A stretch of 8,697 nucleotides of DNA from Bacteroidales bacterium (GCA_023230125.1 JALNXZ010000053.1:1-8697); one strand, 5' to 3'. Positions 1 to 7,135 are shown, counted from the stretch's first letter. Program-made: numbers and translations. The notes: generated by a model from the sequence alone, not told the origin.

Positions 1-2253
1 ATGGTAGTGTGTGGCAAACAATGTTTTAGCTTTATATTTCGGATGTTCATGAATATATTCTACAATAGCCCAGGCAAGAGAAATGCCGTCATAGGTACTG
101 GTTCCGCGACCCAATTCATCGAAAAGGATAAGGCTATGTTGAGAAATATTGTTCAGAATATCAGCGGCCTCATTCATTTCAATCATAAAAGTGGATTCTC
201 CGGAAGAAATATTGTCTGAAGCTCCTACCCTTGTGAAAATCTTGTCAACAATACCGATTTCTGCAGAATCTGCAGGAACAAATGAACCAATCTGAGCCAT
301 CAGGACAATCAGTGCCGTTTGTCTCAACAAGGCCGATTTACCGGCCATATTTGGTCCGGAAATGATGAGAATCTGTTCTGAATTGCTGTCCAAATAAATA
401 TCATTGGCAATGTAAGGCTCTCCGACAGGAAGTTGTTTCTCAATAACAGGATGCCGCCCTTGTCTGATGGTGATGGCATCGCCTTCTATCACATGTGGCC
501 GAAAATACTTGTTTTCAACAGCCACTTTGGTAAAGCAAAGTAAACAATCCAGCTGCGCTATTTGAACTGCATTTTTTTGAATGTCAAACATATAAGCCGT
601 AAGATCAGAAATCAGGTCATTAAAGATGGTCCATTCGAGGGCAGCAATTTTTTCCTCAGCTCCCAATATCTTTTCTTCATATATTTTAAGTTCCTGAGTA
701 ATATAGCGTTCTGCATTGACCAACGTCTGCTTGCGTATCCATTCTTCCGGAACCTTGTCTTTTTGAGAATTACTTACTTCAATATAATAACCGAAAACAT
801 TGTTGTAATTTATTTTTAAACGGTTAATACCCGTCCTTTCCGTCTCACGTTCCTGAATGCCGGCCAAATAATTTTTACCGGAAGTAGACAATGTCCTCAA
901 CTCATCGAGATCTGCATTGACCCCATTTCGGATCACTTCTCCCCTGTTAATCGCAACTGGCGGTGTATCAACTATTTCTCTTTGTATTCTGTCTCTTATT
1001 TCAGAACAAGGATTAAGTTGATCGATTAATCTCATCAGAGCCTTGAAACCCGTATCTTCCATTTCTTCTAAAAGATTGGAAGAATCTTTTAGAACCTTCA
1101 CTTCCAAACAAGTTTGTTTGATTTCATCAATGGCTTGTAGGGATGTTTTCAGGTAAACAAGTTCACGTGGAGATATTCTTCCAACGGATATTTTGGAGAC
1201 AATGCGTTCCAAATCACCAATCTGCGTCAATCTTTCATTGATAAAATCACGTAATGAAGGATTCTTGAAAAAGTATTCCACAAGATCCTGACGTTCTGAG
1301 ATGGCTTTGACATCCTTCAGGGGAAAAAGCAGCCATCGACGCAACAAGCGTCCCCCCATGGAACTTTGTGTCTTATCAAGGACACTCAGTAAACTTTTTC
1401 CGCCATCATTCATGGCATCACAAATTTCCAAACTTCGGGAGGTATATCTGTCCAGTCGTACAAAACGATCCTCTTCAATTCTTGAAATGCTTTGGATATG
1501 GTCTAACTGAGTATGCTCGGTCATATCCATATAATATAGAATAGCTCCTGAAGCAATGATGGAAAATGGCATGTTCTGGATACCAAAACCTTTCAGATTT
1601 TTTGTTTGAAATTGTTTCAAAAGCCGGTTCATGGCAGAATCTTCCGTAAAAACCCAATCTTCCAATTCAAATTTTGCTCCGGAATGGTGAAAATACTGCA
1701 CAAAAAGACTTCTTTTAGCCCTTTCATAGAGAACCTCCTTGGGTGCAAAAGAATTCAGCAACTTATCAATATATTCAAAATTACCTTCAGCAGTCAAAAA
1801 TTCACCGGTTGAAAGATCAAGTAAAGCCAATCCTGCTTTATATTTATCGATATGCAAACTGGCCAAAAAGTTGTTTTCTTTCTGGTTAAGAATATTCTCA
1901 TTGGTAGAAACACCAGGTGTGACAAGCTCCGTTATACCGCGTTTCACCAATTTTTTGGTCATTTTCGGATCTTCAAGTTGATCACAAATAGCAACCCTTC
2001 TTCCCGCCCTGACCAATTTATGTAAAAAATTATCCAGTGCATGATGTGGAAAACCGCACATTTCAATTTTTCCGGCCTCACCATTTGATTTTTTGGTCAA
2101 TGCAATACTTAAAATATCAACAACTTCAAGAGCATCTTTACCGTATGCTTCATAAAAGTCACCGACACGAAATAAAAGAACAGCATCCGGATGTTTACTT
2201 TTCATCTCGAAATACTGTTTGATCAATGGCGTATTCTCAATAATTTTCGTCAA
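1..2253 (-). CDS. mutS: DNA mismatch repair protein MutS, C-terminus cut by window edge
   Basis: MutS recognises base mismatches and small loops in new DNA and, through its ATPase, recruits MutL to start repair. 751 codons are visible and the frame is open throughout. The N-terminal mismatch-binding motif F33-Y34-E35 lies in FRVGDFYE. The lever/core segment begins near L267-D268 (RLDRYTSRSLEI). The ATPase has Walker A GPNMAGKS (633-640), an SSGEST signature, Walker B/D-loop LILFDELGRGTS (D712, E713) and the switch histidine in FATHYH (H749), after which the window ends; roughly 100 C-terminal residues are probably missing. There is no in-frame ATG between an upstream TAA (2338-2340) and Met17. 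The conserved TPLIKQYFE block before Met17 therefore needs a non-ATG start; TTG at 2251-2253 fits best, with ATT one codon upstream as an alternative. Identity is certain, the exact start less so. Confidence 0.96.
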   Translation of the reverse strand, partial: MTKIIENTPLIKQYFEMKSKHPDAVLLFRVGDFYEAYGKDALEVVDILSIALTKKSNGEAGKIEMCGFPHHALDNFLHKLVRAGRRVAICDQLEDPKMTKKLVKRGITELVTPGVSTNENILNQKENNFLASLHIDKYKAGLALLDLSTGEFLTAEGNFEYIDKLLNSFAPKEVLYERAKRSLFVQYFHHSGAKFELEDWVFTEDSAMNRLLKQFQTKNLKGFGIQNMPFSIIASGAILYYMDMTEHTQLDHIQSISRIEEDRFVRLDRYTSRSLEICDAMNDGGKSLLSVLDKTQSSMGGRLLRRWLLFPLKDVKAISERQDLVEYFFKNPSLRDFINERLTQIGDLERIVSKISVGRISPRELVYLKTSLQAIDEIKQTCLEVKVLKDSSNLLEEMEDTGFKALMRLIDQLNPCSEIRDRIQREIVDTPPVAINRGEVIRNGVNADLDELRTLSTSGKNYLAGIQERETERTGINRLKINYNNVFGYYIEVSNSQKDKVPEEWIRKQTLVNAERYITQELKIYEEKILGAEEKIAALEWTIFNDLISDLTAYMFDIQKNAVQIAQLDCLLCFTKVAVENKYFRPHVIEGDAITIRQGRHPVIEKQLPVGEPYIANDIYLDSNSEQILIISGPNMAGKSALLRQTALIVLMAQIGSFVPADSAEIGIVDKIFTRVGASDNISSGESTFMIEMNEAADILNNISQHSLILFDELGRGTSTYDGISLAWAIVEYIHEHPKYKAKTLFATHYH

Positions 2254-2275
2254 AATTCTTGTGTAATAATATATA

Positions 2276-2283
2276 CAAATATA
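2276..2283 (-). promoter_or_regulatory. Candidate -7 promoter element of mutS (TAnnTTTG)
   Basis: Read on the minus strand, TATATTTG matches the Bacteroidota sigma-A -7 consensus TAnnTTTG at every fixed position. It ends 22 nt before the proposed TTG start, giving a short leader consistent with that start. No clear TTTG -33 element is seen at the usual distance upstream, so this rests on the -7 match and its placement only. The surrounding DNA is very AT-rich, so a chance match is possible. Confidence 0.45.
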
Positions 2284-2314
2284 AAAAAAAGCCTGTTCAT
2301 AAGTTGTGTTTGAG

Positions 2315-2323
2315 TGTGGATAA
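2315..2323 (-). promoter_or_regulatory. DnaA-box match TTATCCACA
   Basis: TGTGGATAA on the plus strand reads TTATCCACA on the minus strand, a 9/9 match to the canonical high-affinity DnaA box. It lies about 30 bp upstream of the candidate mutS -7 element, so it could serve replication initiation, DnaA control of mutS, or neither. A second word in the same orientation, TTATGAACA (2294-2302), differs at two positions and is offset by 21 bp, about two helical turns. The sequence match is certain; the function is inferred. Confidence 0.5.
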
Positions 2324-2342
2324 CTTTTCAAAAAAAGTTATC
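2319..2342. repeat. Perfect 10-bp inverted repeat overlapping the DnaA box
   Basis: The arms GATAACTTTT (2319-2328) and AAAAGTTATC (2333-2342) are exact reverse complements around a 4-nt spacer, CAAA. The left arm shares its first five bases with the DnaA-box match. It could be a protein-binding dyad or a small hairpin. It is unlikely to be the trmH terminator because it lies about 330 bp past that gene's stop and is not followed by a clean T-tract in that direction. Confidence 0.6.
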
Positions 2343-2670
2343 AAATATAATTGTCAAAACACCCCCCTAAATTATTAAACATTAATAAACTTTTTAAACA
2401 GTAACTATGAACAAAAAACATTAAAAAACCTATGAACATCGTATTTTTTAAAGAATCACCATTTACATATATCTTATTGATTAAAAGAATTATATAAACG
2501 ATTTTCAAGTTTAAATATTGTTGATAGACTCTTTTATCTATTCATAACTCAAAATATTAAACTCTTTTGAAAAAGTATTAAACAAAATGAACAGTCTATT
2601 ATATTCATCCCTTTTTTTAAATTTACTTAAATAAAAAAGAATAATAAAAGAGATGTTTGTTACTTATATT

Positions 2671-3204
2671 TCAGAGCTTTTTCAATTGATCAAAAAAAGA
2701 CCATAAAACGATACCTGTTGCTACTGATACATTCAATGAGTGTTTGGTTCCCATTTGAGGAATTTCTAGACAATCATCACAATCATCAACGACACATTGT
2801 TGAACACCTTTTACTTCATTTCCCAATACAACAGCATATTTTCTATTCATATCCAATTTTAAATCAGATAGATAAATGCTTTCATGAGTTTGTTCTATGG
2901 CATAAATGTAATAATCTTTCTTTTTGAGTTGATGGATGGCATCCATCGTATCTTTTGTATAAATCCATTCAACGGTTGATTCAGCACCAAGTGCGGTTTT
3001 ATGAATTTCAGGATGCGGTGGAGGACAAGTAACTCCACAGAGTATGATTTTTTCTATCAAAAAAGCATCTGAAGTGCGGAATATTGATCCTACATTGTGA
3101 AGACTCCTGATATTATCCAATACAACAATTAAAGGAATTTTTGGATATTTTTTAAATTCCTCTGGTGTAAGGCGATTCATTTCCAAAATACTAAGTTTCT
3201 TCAT
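2671..3204 (-). CDS. TrmH/SpoU-family RNA 2'-O-ribose methyltransferase
   Basis: This 177-residue protein is a single SPOUT (knotted) methyltransferase domain of the TrmH/SpoU family, which uses S-adenosylmethionine to methylate ribose 2'-OH groups in tRNA or rRNA. All three family motifs are present: motif 1 NIRSLHNVGSIFRTSDAF (31-48, with catalytic-type Arg43), motif 2 VVLGNEVKGV (125-134, Glu130), and motif 3 IPQMGTKHSLNVSVATGI (148-165, Ser156 and Asn158), which forms the cofactor-binding knot. There is no N-terminal RNA-binding extension, so it is a short form close to tRNA (Gm18) TrmH in size. The exact target cannot be read from sequence, so I give no gene symbol. It is divergent from nadA across 67 bp. 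Downstream, mutS is in the same direction but 417 bp away, so co-transcription is doubtful. Confidence 0.93.
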   Translation of the reverse strand: MKKLSILEMNRLTPEEFKKYPKIPLIVVLDNIRSLHNVGSIFRTSDAFLIEKIILCGVTCPPPHPEIHKTALGAESTVEWIYTKDTMDAIHQLKKKDYYIYAIEQTHESIYLSDLKLDMNRKYAVVLGNEVKGVQQCVVDDCDDCLEIPQMGTKHSLNVSVATGIVLWSFFDQLKKL

Positions 3205-3222
3205 ATTAATAAGTTTAAAGAG

Positions 3223-3252
3223 GTAAAATTAGAATAAAATATATAATTTTAC
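3223..3252. promoter_or_regulatory. Symmetric inverted repeat in the trmH/nadA divergent promoter region
   Basis: GTAAAATTA (3223-3231) and TAATTTTAC (3244-3252) form a perfect 9-bp inverted repeat with centres 21 bp apart. Read outward, each arm is TAATTTTA, a 7/8 match to the Bacteroidota -7 consensus TAnnTTTG. Each ends 18-19 nt before its start codon (trmH ATG at 3202-3204, nadA ATG at 3272-3274). The arms may be two back-to-back -7 elements, an operator for a dimeric regulator acting on both genes, or both. No good TTTG -33 element is seen at normal spacing for either. Confidence 0.4.
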
Positions 3253-3271
3253 GCGCTCAAAATAATTAGAT

Positions 3272-4216
3272 ATGGATAAATTACAGTTGATATCTGAAAT
3301 AAATCGTCTAAAAGTTGAAAAAAATGCGATAATTATGGCGCATTATTATCAGGATGACGATATACAGGATATTGCCGATTTTATTGGTGATAGTTTGGCT
3401 TTGGCACAGCAGGCAGCAAAAACGGATGCAGATATATTGGTAATTTGTGGTGTGAATTTTATGGGTGAAACTGCAAAAATTCTTTCTCCCGACAAAAAAG
3501 TATTGATTCTCGATAAAGAAGCAGGTTGTTCTTTGGCTGACAGCTGTCCTGTAGATGCTTTTGAAGCATTTATCAAAAAACATCCCGGTCATAAGGTTAT
3601 CAGTTATGTCAATACATCAGCCGCAGTCAAAGCTTTGACTGATGTTGTAGTGACTTCTACCAACGCAGTTTCTATTGTTCAAAGTTTTTCCAAAAATAAA
3701 AAAATAATTTTTGGTCCTGATCGTAATCTTGGAAATTATATAAATTCTTTAACAGGAAGAAATATGGTTCTTTGGGATGGAGCCTGTCATGTTCATGAAC
3801 AATTTTCCTTGGAAAAATTGATTGAACTGAAAAAGCAACTTCCTTTAGCGAAAATAATTGCACACCCGGAATGTAAAAAAACGATATTGATGCTGGCTGA
3901 TTTCATCGGGTCTACAGCATCCCTCTTAAAGTATGTGCAGCGTTCTGATTATGAAGAATTCCTTGTTGCAACAGAATCTGGTATATTACATCAAATGAAG
4001 AAGTCTTGTCCTGAAAAGATCTTCGTTCCTGTACCGCCTGATGATAGCACTTGTGAATGCAATGAATGTTCATTTATGCGCCTCAATACGCTTGAAAAAT
4101 TATATCATTGTCTGAAAAACGAGACTCCTACCATTGAAATAGAAGAAGAACTCCGTTTGAAAGCTGAAAAACCGATCCATAAAATGTTGAAATTATCTAA
4201 AGAGCTTGGCTTGTAA
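3272..4216 (+). CDS. nadA: Quinolinate synthase NadA
   Basis: NadA condenses iminoaspartate with dihydroxyacetone phosphate to make quinolinate, the precursor of the NAD pyridine ring, using an oxygen-sensitive [4Fe-4S] cluster in the cytoplasm. The 314 residues are normal for the family. Diagnostic blocks are AHYYQDDDIQDIADFIGDSL (23-42), FMGETAKIL (63-71), YVNTSAAVKA (112-121), TSTNA (128-132), GPDRNLGNYI (148-157) and IIAHPEC (195-201). Likely cluster ligands are Cys86 (EAGCSLAD), Cys172 (GACHVHE) and Cys266 (NECSFMRLNTLEKL). Cys261 and Cys263 sit beside the last one, giving a C-x-C-x2-C arrangement. It is the first gene of a plus-strand operon with rdgB 7 nt downstream. NadB and NadC, its pathway partners, are not in this window. 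Confidence 0.97.
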   Translation: MDKLQLISEINRLKVEKNAIIMAHYYQDDDIQDIADFIGDSLALAQQAAKTDADILVICGVNFMGETAKILSPDKKVLILDKEAGCSLADSCPVDAFEAFIKKHPGHKVISYVNTSAAVKALTDVVVTSTNAVSIVQSFSKNKKIIFGPDRNLGNYINSLTGRNMVLWDGACHVHEQFSLEKLIELKKQLPLAKIIAHPECKKTILMLADFIGSTASLLKYVQRSDYEEFLVATESGILHQMKKSCPEKIFVPVPPDDSTCECNECSFMRLNTLEKLYHCLKNETPTIEIEEELRLKAEKPIHKMLKLSKELGL

Positions 4217-4223
4217 ATAAAGT

Positions 4224-4802
4224 ATGCATAAAATAGTTTTTGCCACCAACAATGTTCATAAAATGGCTGAAGTTTCAGATATTTTATGTTCTGAAATTAA
4301 ATTGCTCAGTCTAAAGGATATTGGATGTTTCGAGGAACTACCTGAAACACAAAATACAATTGAAGCAAATGCTTTGCAAAAAGCGCGTTATGTCTATGAA
4401 AAGTTCGGCTTGGATTGTTTTGCAGATGATACCGGTCTTGAAGTTGAAATTCTAAATGGTGCTCCAGGTGTTTATTCTGCCCGATATGCAGGAGAGGACT
4501 GCATATCTGAAAATAACATTCAAAAATTGCTCTTGGAGTTGGATGGTGAAACAAATAGAAATGCATGCTTCAAAACAGTGGCTGCCTTGATTCTTGATGG
4601 AAATGAATATCTTTTTAACGGAAGAATCAATGGCAAAATATTAGCAGAAAAACATGGTTCTGATGGATTTGGATATGATTCCATATTTTTGCCAGATGGA
4701 TATGACCAAAGTTTTGCTCAGATGGGCATGGATTTAAAAAATAAAATTAGCCACAGAGCTTTGGCGATGAAGTCATTGTCAAATTATTTAAACCAAAGAT
4801 GA
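4224..4802 (+). CDS. rdgB: XTP/dITP (non-canonical purine NTP) pyrophosphatase, RdgB/HAM1 family
   Basis: This enzyme hydrolyses dITP, dXTP/XTP and ITP to the monophosphate and pyrophosphate, keeping deaminated purines out of nucleic acids. At 192 residues it is full length. Family hallmarks are the N-terminal TNNxxK loop (TNNVHK, 8-13), NTIEANALQKA (44-54), the metal-binding block FADDTGLEV (66-74, Asp68 and Asp69), GAPGVYSARYAG (79-90), GFGYDSIF (148-155) and the purine-reading SHR triad in KNKISHRA (172-179). It starts 7 nt after the nadA stop. Its TGA overlaps the porZ ATG as ATGA (4799-4802), a classic sign of translational coupling. A second in-frame porZ ATG follows directly at 4802-4804. 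Confidence 0.97.
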   Translation: MHKIVFATNNVHKMAEVSDILCSEIKLLSLKDIGCFEELPETQNTIEANALQKARYVYEKFGLDCFADDTGLEVEILNGAPGVYSARYAGEDCISENNIQKLLLELDGETNRNACFKTVAALILDGNEYLFNGRINGKILAEKHGSDGFGYDSIFLPDGYDQSFAQMGMDLKNKISHRALAMKSLSNYLNQR

Positions 4803-7135
4803 TGTCAGGAATCAAAAAAATTGTGTTTCTTTTTTTTCTGTATATTCAAACTACTTTTAATTTTGCACAAATTGCTCCTGGAGAATGGCGTACGCATTTT
4901 TCATATAATAATGTCAATCAGGTTGAATTTGCTGGTGATAAAGTATATGCTGAAGCCAGTAATAAACTTTATTCTTATTCCAATTCAGGCATTATTGAAA
5001 CATATTCTACTTTAACAGGATTAAATGGTCACAATGTTTCATTGATAGGATGGTGTGAAGCAGAAAAAACCCTCATTATTGTTTATGATGACGGAAACAT
5101 TGATTTTTTAACGAAGTCTGGAATAGTCAATCTTTCGGATTTCAAAAACAAATCATTAACAGCCGAAAAGACATTATTTGGCTTAAGAATTGATGGTGAA
5201 TTGGCTTATTTGTCGACAGGAATTGGACTTTTGGTCATTGATGTAAAAAAATTGGAAATCAGAGAAACCTTTATACTTAATTTGTCTTCAGCCTATACGG
5301 ATGTGTTTGATGTGGCCTCTTGGGGTGATACAATCCTCATAGCGACAGAATCCGGGCTGTATGGAGGAGATACTGCGTCAAATCTTCAGGATGTCTCCTA
5401 TTGGTCTCAAATGCCTTTTGTTCCCGGAACAAAAGCTAGAAAAATAGTCAGATTCAATGGACGGTTATATGCTTTGGCTGAAAATGGCATTGTATATCAA
5501 AAATCGGGTTCAGACTGGTCTGTTTTCATAAATGACAATAATGCATCTAAATTGCGGGTTCAGAACGGATATTTGTTTATTTGTGCAAGTTCCCATACCT
5601 ATATGTGTAATTCAGCCATGGATTTCATGAATGTAGAATCTATTCTGAACAACGATATAGCCATGGATCCAGATCGTAATCTGCTTTATATTGCTTCAGG
5701 ATCAAATGGTTTGAACAAGTTGGAAAAAATTGATACGCAATATCAGGTTTCTTCTCAAAGCCCAATCATTCCAAACGGACCTGCCAGCAAGACTGCGTGG
5801 AATGGTTTTTTCAAGGATGGCATATATTACGCAACGACAGGTGCAAGATGGGCCAGCAGATTTTTTTATCCGGGTGACATTTTGGTTTTTAATGATGAGA
5901 AATGGAGTAATCTGAATAACAAACAGGATATTCTTAACAAAACAGGAATACCTATGTGGGATTTCATGAATCTGGCCATCGACCCGATTCATGAAGGTCA
6001 TTATTTTATAACATCCTGGGGTGAAGGGCTTTATGAATTCAAAGACAGTGCTTTTTATAAACTGCACACCAATAAGAACAGTCCCTTGATTTCCGCTGTT
6101 GAAGGTGATTCTACCCATTATATCAAGGTTGATGGAGCCGTTTTTGATGAAGACAACAATCTTTGGGTTATGAATTCTTATGAAAACATCATATCGACCG
6201 GAGATGCCTTAAAAATTTTGAAACCTGATGGAACATGGCTTACACCCCATTATTCAAATTTACCAGGTTCGCCAACATGGAACAACATTTTGTTTACCAG
6301 AAACCATCAGGTTTGGATGAATGCAGTGCGTTATAAATATGGCATTTTTGTACTTGATTATAAGAATACTCTTGAAGATACATCTGACGACAGAACCAAA
6401 TGGATAGATACTTTTACCGATCAAGATGACAATATATTAAGTCTTTTCACTATTGACTGTATTACGGAAGATCTGAAAGGAACCATTTGGATTGGAACCG
6501 TATATGGACCACTTTTGGCCTCCAACCCCTCTGCTATTTTAACCGATCCTGATTATCGTTTTACACGAATCAAAATACCACGAAACGATGGTACAGAAAA
6601 CGCTGATTATTTGTTGAATGATATCCGCATTAATTGTATAACCGTTGATGGGGCTAACCGAAAATGGATAGGAACAAATGGGTATGGTGTATATCTTGTC
6701 TCGGAAGATGGCCAGAAAACCATTCACCATTTTGATATGGGAAACAGTCCGCTGCCATCCGTTTATATCTGGTCAATCACTATCAATCCTGAAACAGGTG
6801 AAGTTTTTATTGGAACTGATACAGGTCTGGTTTCTTATAGAAGTGACGCGACACAAAGTGCATCTTCATTTAGTCATGTTTATGTTTTTCCTAATCCTGT
6901 CAAGCCAGAATATTCAGGAAATATAACCGTGACAGGTCTAATGGAAAACACGCAGGTAAAAATTACAGATATGGCTGGAAATATTCTGGTTGCAGGCAGG
7001 TCTTTAGGTGGTCAGTTTACCTGGAATTCTTATACGAAGCAAGGCAAACGTGCTGCGAGCGGTGTGTATCTTGTTCTTTGTGCTTCCGAAGATGGAAGTG
7101 AATACCAGGCCTGCAAATTCATGATCATCAACTGA
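4799..7135 (+). CDS. porZ: PorZ-like type IX secretion system surface protein with beta-propellers
   Basis: In the known family, PorZ sits on the outer surface with PorU, PorV and PorQ as the type IX attachment complex, which links cargo to lipopolysaccharide. This 778-residue protein has a signal peptide (residues 1-23, KK then a hydrophobic stretch, likely cleaved at FNFA/Q24; no lipobox cysteine). Two propeller-type halves follow. The first carries PorZ-like blocks WRTHFSYNN (30-38), DDGNID (97-102), NLSDFKNKS (111-119) and AYLSTGIGLLVID (136-148). The second has blade motifs such as GTIWIGT (from 561), RKWIGTNGYGVY (from 621) and GEVFIGTDTGL (from 667). A C-terminal domain from about 694 begins VYVFPNPV and ends GVYLVL...KFMIIN, as in T9SS C-terminal domains. 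Generic tools may call it a two-component regulator propeller protein, but no kinase or DNA-binding domain is present. Its 3' end overlaps folK by 8 nt. Confidence 0.85.
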   Translation: MMSGIKKIVFLFFLYIQTTFNFAQIAPGEWRTHFSYNNVNQVEFAGDKVYAEASNKLYSYSNSGIIETYSTLTGLNGHNVSLIGWCEAEKTLIIVYDDGNIDFLTKSGIVNLSDFKNKSLTAEKTLFGLRIDGELAYLSTGIGLLVIDVKKLEIRETFILNLSSAYTDVFDVASWGDTILIATESGLYGGDTASNLQDVSYWSQMPFVPGTKARKIVRFNGRLYALAENGIVYQKSGSDWSVFINDNNASKLRVQNGYLFICASSHTYMCNSAMDFMNVESILNNDIAMDPDRNLLYIASGSNGLNKLEKIDTQYQVSSQSPIIPNGPASKTAWNGFFKDGIYYATTGARWASRFFYPGDILVFNDEKWSNLNNKQDILNKTGIPMWDFMNLAIDPIHEGHYFITSWGEGLYEFKDSAFYKLHTNKNSPLISAVEGDSTHYIKVDGAVFDEDNNLWVMNSYENIISTGDALKILKPDGTWLTPHYSNLPGSPTWNNILFTRNHQVWMNAVRYKYGIFVLDYKNTLEDTSDDRTKWIDTFTDQDDNILSLFTIDCITEDLKGTIWIGTVYGPLLASNPSAILTDPDYRFTRIKIPRNDGTENADYLLNDIRINCITVDGANRKWIGTNGYGVYLVSEDGQKTIHHFDMGNSPLPSVYIWSITINPETGEVFIGTDTGLVSYRSDATQSASSFSHVYVFPNPVKPEYSGNITVTGLMENTQVKITDMAGNILVAGRSLGGQFTWNSYTKQGKRAASGVYLVLCASEDGSEYQACKFMIIN

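Larger units (their letters stand above)
2294..2593. repeat. Dispersed TATGAACA motif, three exact copies plus one near copy
   Basis: The 8-mer TATGAACA occurs at 2406-2413 and 2431-2438 on the plus strand (both preceded by C) and at 2294-2301 on the minus strand (within TTATGAACA). A fourth site, AATGAACA at 2586-2593, differs by one base. Three exact copies in about 300 bp exceeds the rough chance expectation for an 8-mer, though AT-rich composition raises that expectation. The copies resemble a degenerate DnaA box (TTATnnACA) but could be sites for another protein. Confidence 0.4.
2254..2670. other. 417-bp AT-rich gene-free gap between trmH and mutS; possible origin-like or regulatory region
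   Basis: I find no credible protein or RNA gene here. Counted by eye, 2281-2670 is about 21% G+C, well below the flanking genes. The mutS-proximal end holds a perfect DnaA-box match, a 10-bp inverted repeat and a C-tract (2362-2367) that is the only GC-rich patch. The rest is A/T runs with recurring short words: TATGAACA-type motifs, ATTAAAC at 2374-2380, 2556-2562 and 2577-2583, and ACTCTTTT at 2528-2535 and 2561-2568. A DnaA box, then a GC patch, then a long AT-rich stretch resembles a replication origin or a DnaA-responsive promoter region. One perfect box is weak evidence for an origin. No confident terminator for trmH is visible in it. Confidence 0.6.

Noticed and set aside
1..2222. Several plus-strand and one minus-strand small open frames of 60-85 codons opposite or inside mutS
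   Set aside because: They lie on or across the mutS frame, which is open over all 751 codons with family motifs throughout. Their translations show no recognisable domain.
2600..2670. An intrinsic terminator after trmH
   Set aside because: Only very short A/T stems are present (for example ATTTA/TAAAT with a 2-nt loop), with no GC-rich hairpin followed by a T-tract.
2254..2670. A tRNA, riboswitch, CRISPR array or insertion sequence in the gap
   Set aside because: No cloverleaf arms, repeat-spacer pattern, terminal inverted repeats or transposase fragment can be seen. The GC content is too low for a structured RNA to stand out.
3308..3863. Minus-strand open frames of 63-94 codons inside nadA
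   Set aside because: nadA is full length with all expected motifs, and the antisense frames show no family features.
5702..6118. A 138-codon minus-strand open frame inside porZ
   Set aside because: It lies antisense within a well-supported porZ gene, and its translation shows no motif or signal peptide.
4799..7135. porZ as a two-component sensor or regulator, as propeller-based naming might suggest
   Set aside because: There is no histidine kinase, receiver or DNA-binding domain. A cleavable signal peptide and a T9SS-type C-terminal domain point to a surface protein.
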